DNA of 60,000 nt from Membranipora membranacea (Eukaryota > Bryozoa > Gymnolaemata > Cheilostomatida > Membraniporidae): NCBI GenBank assembly GCA_914767715.1, contig OU612075.1, positions 15,812,001-15,872,000 on the forward strand, written 5' to 3'. Position 1 is the stretch's first letter. Each line of letters begins with the position of its first letter. This document shows positions 53,916 to 60,000 of the stretch, piece by piece. Position numbers and translations under genes: made by a program. The notes under the pieces were generated by a model. The model saw only the letters and a program-made list of their open reading frames with translations, made no database searches and had not been told where the DNA came from.

Positions 53916-55815
53916 GAAGTGGACACTTGTCTACAGGTTTCTTCGCAGGAAATGGAGGATTCGGCTTGTCGGTTTGGATCTACAAATACTTGGAAATCTG
54001 CAAAAAGATACCATCTAAGGGGTTTAACAATTGTGACCGGTATCAATTCCAAATTCAAGAGGCTGTGGAGTGTTCTTGTTGATACGTGAGATCATGTAAC
54101 CATAGTTAACCGCAGGCCAGCCCCGCCTCACAGCTTGCATGGAGTGACCTTCTTGGTAGGTGGTGTCTCTGTGGTTGTCACTGTCACTGTATTCCATTCT
54201 GGGCAGCTTCTCCTAGCTTGCATCTAGCATGGTCACACAGGTAGCTGTAAGAAACTGTTCTTTTGTGATGTTTTTGTATTTTGCAGTAGTCGGCCCAGTT
54301 GATCTTGTGCTGAGGTGTTACGTTAGTCCATAGTGATTATATATAACCTGGTAGAGACCCTTTAATCCAGGCCTAGTTTTCCTGCCATGAACTTTAGGAG
54401 TTATGCCAATTGATGATCTGAATGTCCTAAGCCAGAACTCTTAGTTCGCAGAAACAAAACAATACAGATGGAGGCCAACATTTAGTGGTTATGTGTGCTC
54501 TGGCCATTTTGATTGACATTTGGTGTTGAATATGATTGGGATGATAAGTGGGATTATCTTACCTGCTATTCCCATCAACTGCCATTTCTCCTTGATTATT
54601 TCATCCATAATGGCTATTGACTCCTTTACTGCGCACTCCTCCACATCATGCCCATTGGTAGTGTACTCGGACCAGGTCAGGAATGATTATCAGCAACCGA
54701 ACAATAGAATGCTTTTCTTTTGTTGTTAATATTCTTATTGTTGAAATCGTGCTTTGTGAATAACAAAACAATGCATTAGTCATGCCAGCTACATATTATG
54801 AGAATTATAGTGAACATTACATAAAACGCATAAAATACGTGAAGAAATATACATAACAAAATGATTATCAATTTAAACTTACAATTAATTTTCCGATCCG
54901 ACTTGAGCCGAGATTAAAGTATACAAGTATTAAATTTGTCTGATACCGGCATCGTCTATAATATTGGACAGAAACTATTACTATCGTTATAATAGAGAGA
55001 TATCAAACGGAACGTAATTAATTAGTAATTACATCAAATACAGTTTCTCATTCATACATTGTAATACGTCAAGGTTTTGTTCACAAGAAAAATTGGAAAT
55101 GCACTTACAACTTAAATGTGTCTATTACACATCTCGGTGCCGGGACTTTAGAATATAGTTGAGCTGGGCAGACGGGTATAACGAATCCCTATAAAAGTAT
55201 TACTCTATTAACTGACATTCCAAACTGACAATGCATACGTGTGAACAAAGTGCCAAAAAAGGAAAAAGGAAAAGAAAATATTTAGCCAGTAGCCTAATTG
55301 TCAATTAATATAAAATTGCCAAGTTATACAAGTAGCGAGGTCAGATCGAGCAATGCGACATTAACATAATAGATTACTTTACTTAGTAAAATAACTTACG
55401 TGGTGTGATGCTATTACAGAAACTTTCAGGTGTGAAGACCAGACTAGTGTAGTGTAGATATGGTAAAAGATTGGAGTATAATTATAAAATCTCCATCTTC
55501 ACAATAAGAATAATAGCATGACTTGCCACTCTCGTTCACAAAAGCAAAGTGATTGATGAAAAATAGCTACGTGACAAGAGATAACTTTGTCATTAAAGTG
55601 CAAACAACTCCGAATACAGGTAGGCTCCCCTGGTATATCAACTGCGTTCTTAGCTCCCTGGAGAACCATGACAAGCCAAAGAACCTGACCCGGTAACAAT
55701 CGAGATGTTCAATTGCATAAAACATAGTCAGCTGTTGTTGATGTTATCACTTGTGGAGTTGAATCAGGTAGACCAACACTGAATTTTTTATTTTATTTTA
55801 GGTCTTAAACTTGAA
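53916..55815. other. Non-coding stretch, nothing firmly recognised
   Basis: Near 54120-54310 a minus-strand frame reads INWADYCKIQKHHKRTVSYS with Cys/His downstream, possibly transposon debris. The rest is AT-rich with no supported feature. Confidence 0.25.
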
Positions 55816-55971
55816 ATGTATTTGCTGTCAATTTTTGTTGTGGTCTCCACTGTGACAGTGTCTAACACTTTTAGAACTCCTGAAATGAAACTTCATAAAA
55901 TTTGTTCTCATGAAGGTCTGCTCACTTGGATGGTATATGAACACTTGTCCCGAACAATACTTTTGCAATAA
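55816..55971 (+). CDS. Candidate small ORF with signal-peptide-like start (51 aa)
   Basis: After a strong acceptor-like tract (TTTATTTTATTTTAG, ending at 55800), an ATG opens a 51-codon frame. It begins MYLLSIFVVVSTVTVSNTF, a short hydrophobic N-terminus resembling a signal peptide, and continues with a mixed charged region containing one Cys. Either the first coding exon of a secreted protein or chance. No donor is seen before the stop. Unrecognised. Confidence 0.25.
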   Translation: MYLLSIFVVVSTVTVSNTFRTPEMKLHKICSHEGLLTWMVYEHLSRTILLQ

Positions 55972-58072
55972 TATCCAATAATTTAAAATCTAAGTAGAAT
56001 CAGACCTCAAGCAGCTGCAAAACCCACAAGAATTGACAGAGACTTCCACGCGATCATGCACACATCAATGCTACAAAATGTCTGTTTAAATGTCACCAAT
56101 AGTGTAATTGACCATGAGCCATACGATAAGGATCTCTACCCGCAAACACACACCGCTGACTTTCCGACCAATCCGAGAAAGTCGGTCTGCCTTTCCCTCG
56201 TAATCTCCTCATACGGGTACTCATTCCAATCCTAGTATGAATCATATCTCCATTCAGCCTCCATTGTCAGCGTGTATGTCACAGTCTAAAATATTTTTAA
56301 TATAATTATGACATTTTCCATATTTTCTCGCTACTTTTTGAAGGGAACATATTAGCCACAACCACAATATGGATAGATAGGTTATACACATTCACATTCA
56401 ATACATAATGCTAAATTTAGAAAAGCTGCAAGTATTTACAACCCAGGGGAAAACGGCCACCCAGCACGAGACCGACCAAGGTCCAACAAGCATTCGAGCA
56501 AATGGTGGCTATGATTGAATTTTCCCATGAGAGTTTGTCAACCGCCACTTTTTAAACATAGTGCACACAAATGTAATCTCAGGTCCTATGCATTTAGGCC
56601 CTTACTCAAATAACAACTGAGAGACGTCACTGCTAGAGTTGAACAGAGAATATAGAAACATTGATAACTTCTATGCCAACTACCTCCGAATAAGGTATGA
56701 TGCCATTTGTGGACTTCTATAAAATGTTTGCCCGGGTCATACTCCTCCCGAGTGATCTCAAATATCTTGAAAATAGGTCTTTTTCCTTGTGGTTAGTGTG
56801 ACCCAGTAGCTCCGGTTGTATGTGGTCTAGAATAGCAGGCAGGAAAACAGGAAAAAATAGTGGACAATCAGGCTATCAATAACTCATGAGCCTTGCAACT
56901 ATGCGCATCAATATATGTACCATAGTCCCATGTAACTTATCTCTGATATGAGACCCCAAATAATATAAGTAAAAGCCTTTATCCTGGTGATTTACCTGAA
57001 ACATTAGAGGCCCCTTTTATGAGAGACATTAAATGCTAAAGTGTTTTTAAAAGATCAGAAAGGCCTGTGATTAAAAAAAGCTGCTCTTTGTTCAAAGGTA
57101 TTATACAGCATGCGAATTAAATTCCAAATATTATATGACAACATCACTGGGAAGACTGAAGAGATAAGAAACGGGTGCGCTATGGAATATTTTTCACTAT
57201 TTTGATCATAATTTAGTCAGAATATTACTCTGTGTAACAATCTTCACTCACCTGTGTAGTTCAAACGAGGGGCAGGTAGGCGGGAGACCGTCTTTGCTGT
57301 ACTTTTTGTAACTGAGCTACCAGTGTTAAGGCTAAGTTAAAGCCAACGGTCTAGCACCTCCCTACTTTTCCCCTCTAAACTTTCGAAGAGCCTCTCAATC
57401 TCATTAATTAGCCTCAAATATTCGCCATCATTTTCCATGAGCCTGTATGCCAGCTTTTGGGTTGTGATAAGTTATTTTTGTGTTTCTGCCACATCCGCAT
57501 CTACCTCAGTTCCAAATTAATTTTAGAGGATTTTTTACTTTTCGGAGTGCTAGAGTATTGTTTACGCAAAAGATTTTTTTTTCACTGGAGAAGTATATAA
57601 CTAGCTGTGAAATCACTCCAAATCGTGACATCGTGATGATAGATTTTATAAGTTTCTGCCCGTTATGCTGACAATTAATCTTGAATGCTATTATGGATTT
57701 TGCCATTGAGAGGGAGTAAATTTAGCTCTCGAACCCCTAATGATACAAAATAATATAATAATAAAAATAATAATATATAATAATCGCTGATCAAGACACC
57801 ATTAAATCATGCAGCCAAAGAAATCTGGTGTCAATGCCTGAAGTCAACTTCTAAAATCCAGGGTGGAACCATGTTAGGTCAGTGTGACATAGTATCTTGA
57901 AGCATGAACTATTTGTAGTGGTTTGTTAGTAAAATATACTCCAATTAAAATGCCTGAAAAGGTTTCTACGTACTAGGAGGGAAAGCCACAAGTTTTCCAC
58001 AGAATATTCGGTTCTATAAAGTCGATTCGCTCTTTGTGAGTCCGGCACTGGCTGAAACCCATCATCCCTAAT
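55972..58072. other. Non-coding stretch, nothing recognised
   Basis: AT-rich, with an AAT-rich microsatellite near 57746-57782. No supported gene. Confidence 0.35.
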
Positions 58073-58240
58073 ATGACAGTCAATATAGGCAAGAGCAATG
58101 TTGCCGCATGGTTAGCTGTTGGTTTGGCAGCCGTCACCTTCTGCTATATATTCCTCTACCTTACCAGCTTCATCCTCCTCCTTCCTCCTGTTCAGATAAA
58201 GAACATCGGGTGTTATTTGACTGATGGTGTTAGGTTGTGA
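58073..58240 (+). CDS. Candidate small membrane-protein ORF (55 aa)
   Basis: An ATG opens a 55-codon frame with one clear membrane helix (AAWLAVGLAAVTFCYIFLYL continuing TSFILLL), preceded by a short polar N-terminus (MTVNIGKSN) and followed by a 16-residue tail with one Cys. The same DNA contains a very good 3' splice site (CCTTCCTCCTGTTCAG at ~58195), so part of this could instead be an intron end. The family is not recognised. It lies about 220 bp outside the pogo element. Confidence 0.3.
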   Translation: MTVNIGKSNVAAWLAVGLAAVTFCYIFLYLTSFILLLPPVQIKNIGCYLTDGVRL

Positions 58241-58462
58241 AGACTAAGATTGTGAAATTCGAATAAACAGACTTCTCGACATTGACTGAGATGTAACCCG
58301 CAATGTTTGTATGGCGTTAATGGAAAATATTATAACACTAGTTTATCCTGCTTGTGCAGTAGCTAAAATAAGAGCCACACACTGCAAAGAGAAGAAATTT
58401 CTACTGGCTATCTAGAGTATGATAAATGATTGATAGTATTTCTCGTAATGGCACACTGTGTA

Positions 58463-60000
58463 GGGGAGGCGGGGGCACTCTGGGACAAATTTCACCTATT
58501 TGGCCACAGACCGTTAGTTTTGGGATGGTCATCTTCAAACTATACACATATATAGTTTGATGTGTTGTTAACTACATGATAATAACCATTTGGCAGTTTA
58601 CCAGTCTAGAAAAAAGTTGTGAGAAAAACAGAGAGCATTGTACACTGTCCCAGAGTGCCCCTATGTCGGGGCACATTGGGACAGGGCTCGGGGCACTCTG
58701 GGACTATATGTTCCTATTGAAAATAATGTATCACAATATACAGAGAGGTCTTTACTAACTTTTGTTGTTCAACTATTTATTTGAGATATAAAACTAATCA
58801 AAATTATATTCAACTGTTTTTCAGTATAAATCAAAAGTAATAAGATAGGTCAACTGGGAAAACGATCCTCTGGGACAGCCTGCTAGTTCCACCAGTGTTC
58901 GTTGGTGGTGGTAGACGAAGGACAATATCGGTGTCATCAATATCCGTGATATCTTCCGGCTCAGATTTGATGAAGGAAGGGTTTATACCATGAATAATCT
59001 TGAAAAACGATACAGTCGATAAGACTCCACAGCCATCTGTTTCCACTACCATGCCCACGAAATGCCTCACATTGGTCTTCTTCCCAGTAAACTTGACCAG
59101 GACGTACTCTCCCACCTCCGTGGTAGGCCTAGGTGATCTAGGTGGCTCTTCAGTATCTAACTCGTCTCCAGAACTGTCTTCTTTCTCTAGTCTCTTGGCC
59201 AGCGCTTCATCCTCTTTTCCGTCATCATCATCGCTCGATTCCGGAGTCAGTATTTTGGCCCTTTTCTTTGGTGGCTTCTTCTTTGCCTCCAGTTCTTTCA
59301 ACATCTGCTGCTTAACAGGCGTATCAGTGAGGACCATGGACTTCACTTTCCTTCGATTTGAGGTTGCATTCTTGCGGGGTCCAGCTTTTGGATATGGACG
59401 AAGGTCTTGGGGAGTAAAATCGTTGGGCGATCTGATCAATTCACTGGTCGATGGTGTAGGTTCAGTAACTGTGGCAGCGGGCAGCGGATTTTGAGATTGA
59501 CCAGAAAGACCTGCAGGAGGTAATGCTGGGACTTGGACCGGAGCTGGACGGTCTGTAACAGCCGAAGCCAAATATTCATCATCACTAAAGATGTCCGAGT
59601 TGCATGGGTGGATCCCAGAGACGCGGAAGCCCGACAGAATATTGGCTGGTGTAAAGGCTTTGTGGAAACTCTCGCCAAGCAGCGCTCCTATATCATGAAT
59701 TGATATAGTTCTAGCCGGATTGTTGAGCATCCATCTGTTGCAGGTGTCATTATAGTACTTTTTCAGCGGGCCATACACAGTCCGATCTAACGGCTGCAGT
59801 TTATGACTGCAGTGGGGCGGGAATGTAAGTAATACTACCCCTTTCTCCTTAGCAGCATCAATTGCTGCGATTGAAATGTGGCTGGTGTGATTGTCCAGCA
59901 AGAGAAGCACTGGCTTCTCTTTGGAGCATTTGCAATATTTAGCAAAGTGTTCTATCCACAAAAGAAAAATCTCCTGATTCATCCAGCCGGATGGGTGAGC
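58463..60000 (-). mobile_element. pogo-family DNA transposon, 3' part (runs off the window)
   Basis: The terminus GGGGAGGCGGGGGCACTCTGG starts after TA (58461-58462), the target used by pogo/Tc1-mariner elements. The subterminal word GGGGCACTCTGGGAC recurs at about 58650 (inverted) and 58691, with a variant GGGGCACATTGGGAC at about 58669. Such repeats usually bind transposase. The element encodes the transposase listed separately. Its other end lies beyond 60000. Confidence 0.8.
58831..60000 (-). CDS. pogo/Tigger-type DDE transposase, N-terminus outside the window
   Basis: The open frame enters from the right edge without a stop (…PSGWMNQEIF) and runs about 390 codons to a stop at 58831. It contains the DDE-1 core: LLLLDNHTSH (second catalytic Asp, ~59900), then FPPHCSHKLQPLDRTVYGPL with the third Asp 35 residues later (DD35D, usual for pogo), then FRVSGIHPCN. 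A Pro/Ser-rich linker and a Lys-rich, Asp/Glu-rich region follow (possible nuclear localisation signal, KKPPKKRAK). The C-terminal module starts GEYVLVKFTGKK, seen in related pogo-like proteins. The first catalytic Asp and the CENP-B-like DNA-binding domain would be upstream. No frameshift is seen, unlike every other element here, so the copy may be recent. Its role is cut-and-paste transposition. Confidence 0.85.
   Translation of the reverse strand, partial: AHPSGWMNQEIFLLWIEHFAKYCKCSKEKPVLLLLDNHTSHISIAAIDAAKEKGVVLLTFPPHCSHKLQPLDRTVYGPLKKYYNDTCNRWMLNNPARTISIHDIGALLGESFHKAFTPANILSGFRVSGIHPCNSDIFSDDEYLASAVTDRPAPVQVPALPPAGLSGQSQNPLPAATVTEPTPSTSELIRSPNDFTPQDLRPYPKAGPRKNATSNRRKVKSMVLTDTPVKQQMLKELEAKKKPPKKRAKILTPESSDDDDGKEDEALAKRLEKEDSSGDELDTEEPPRSPRPTTEVGEYVLVKFTGKKTNVRHFVGMVVETDGCGVLSTVSFFKIIHGINPSFIKSEPEDITDIDDTDIVLRLPPPTNTGGTSRLSQRIVFPVDLSYYF

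Noticed and set aside
59000-59494. Plus-strand 164-residue ORF
   Set aside because: It is a shadow of the pogo transposase on the opposite strand, Ser-rich because the transposase linker is acidic.

Overview
The window looks like repeat-rich, AT-rich nuclear DNA of an animal, most likely a marine invertebrate; I cannot name the species. The reasons are eukaryotic splice-site signals, fragments of LINE, Ty3/gypsy, pogo and Kolobok/MULE-like elements, miniature transposons with recognisable target duplications, tRNA-derived sequences and large satellite arrays. No operon-like gene packing, ribosome-binding sites or CRISPR are seen. No complete conventional host gene can be supported. Only a few isolated exon candidates appear: 165-404 minus, 48913-49145 minus, 47404-47563 minus, and weaker ones on the plus strand.

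Layout. 0-7 kb: one exon candidate followed by non-autonomous elements, namely a long inverted repeat (1.0-1.7 kb), a foldback element (2.66-3.12 kb), a hAT-type MITE carrying a tRNA-like segment (4.87-5.27 kb), a tRNA-derived SINE (5.8 kb) and a Harbinger-like MITE (6.1-6.5 kb). 7-13 kb: three diverged copies of a ~2.5-kb unit in tandem, with a fourth at 20.0-21.5 kb; they hold exon-like blocks and look like a decayed tandem gene family. 13-16.4 kb: decayed LINE pieces, all on the minus strand. 16.7-20 kb: a degenerate tandem repeat and then unrecognised, frame-broken coding remnants on the plus strand. 22.4-22.7 kb: a 177-bp tandem duplication.

23.1-31.1 kb is the most striking part. It is an 8-kb composite satellite: a degenerate C/T-rich 10-bp repeat (3 kb), a perfect G5-bearing 10-mer (96 copies), a perfect 44-mer (70 copies), a 42-mer (3 copies) and a 61-mer (about 12 copies). 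Neighbouring families share sequence, as if each arose from the one beside it. The perfect 10-mer is nearly the reverse complement of the degenerate one. The array ends inside a Ty3/gypsy integrase relic.

31.5-60 kb: LINE endonuclease and RT segments (34.2-34.8, 37.8-40.7 and 44.8-45.0 kb), a 454-bp tandem duplication (35.8-36.7 kb), a SAP-like ORF inside nested inverted motifs (41-43.6 kb), an ~1-kb dispersed duplication (47.6 and 53.1 kb), a TTAA-flanked MITE beside a transposase fragment (50.3-51.6 kb), and the 3' half of a well-preserved pogo-family transposon running off the right edge. Many short, perfect, short-spacer palindromes are scattered through the window.

The genes do not form a pathway. 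The unifying biology is mobile-element insertion, decay and local duplication.
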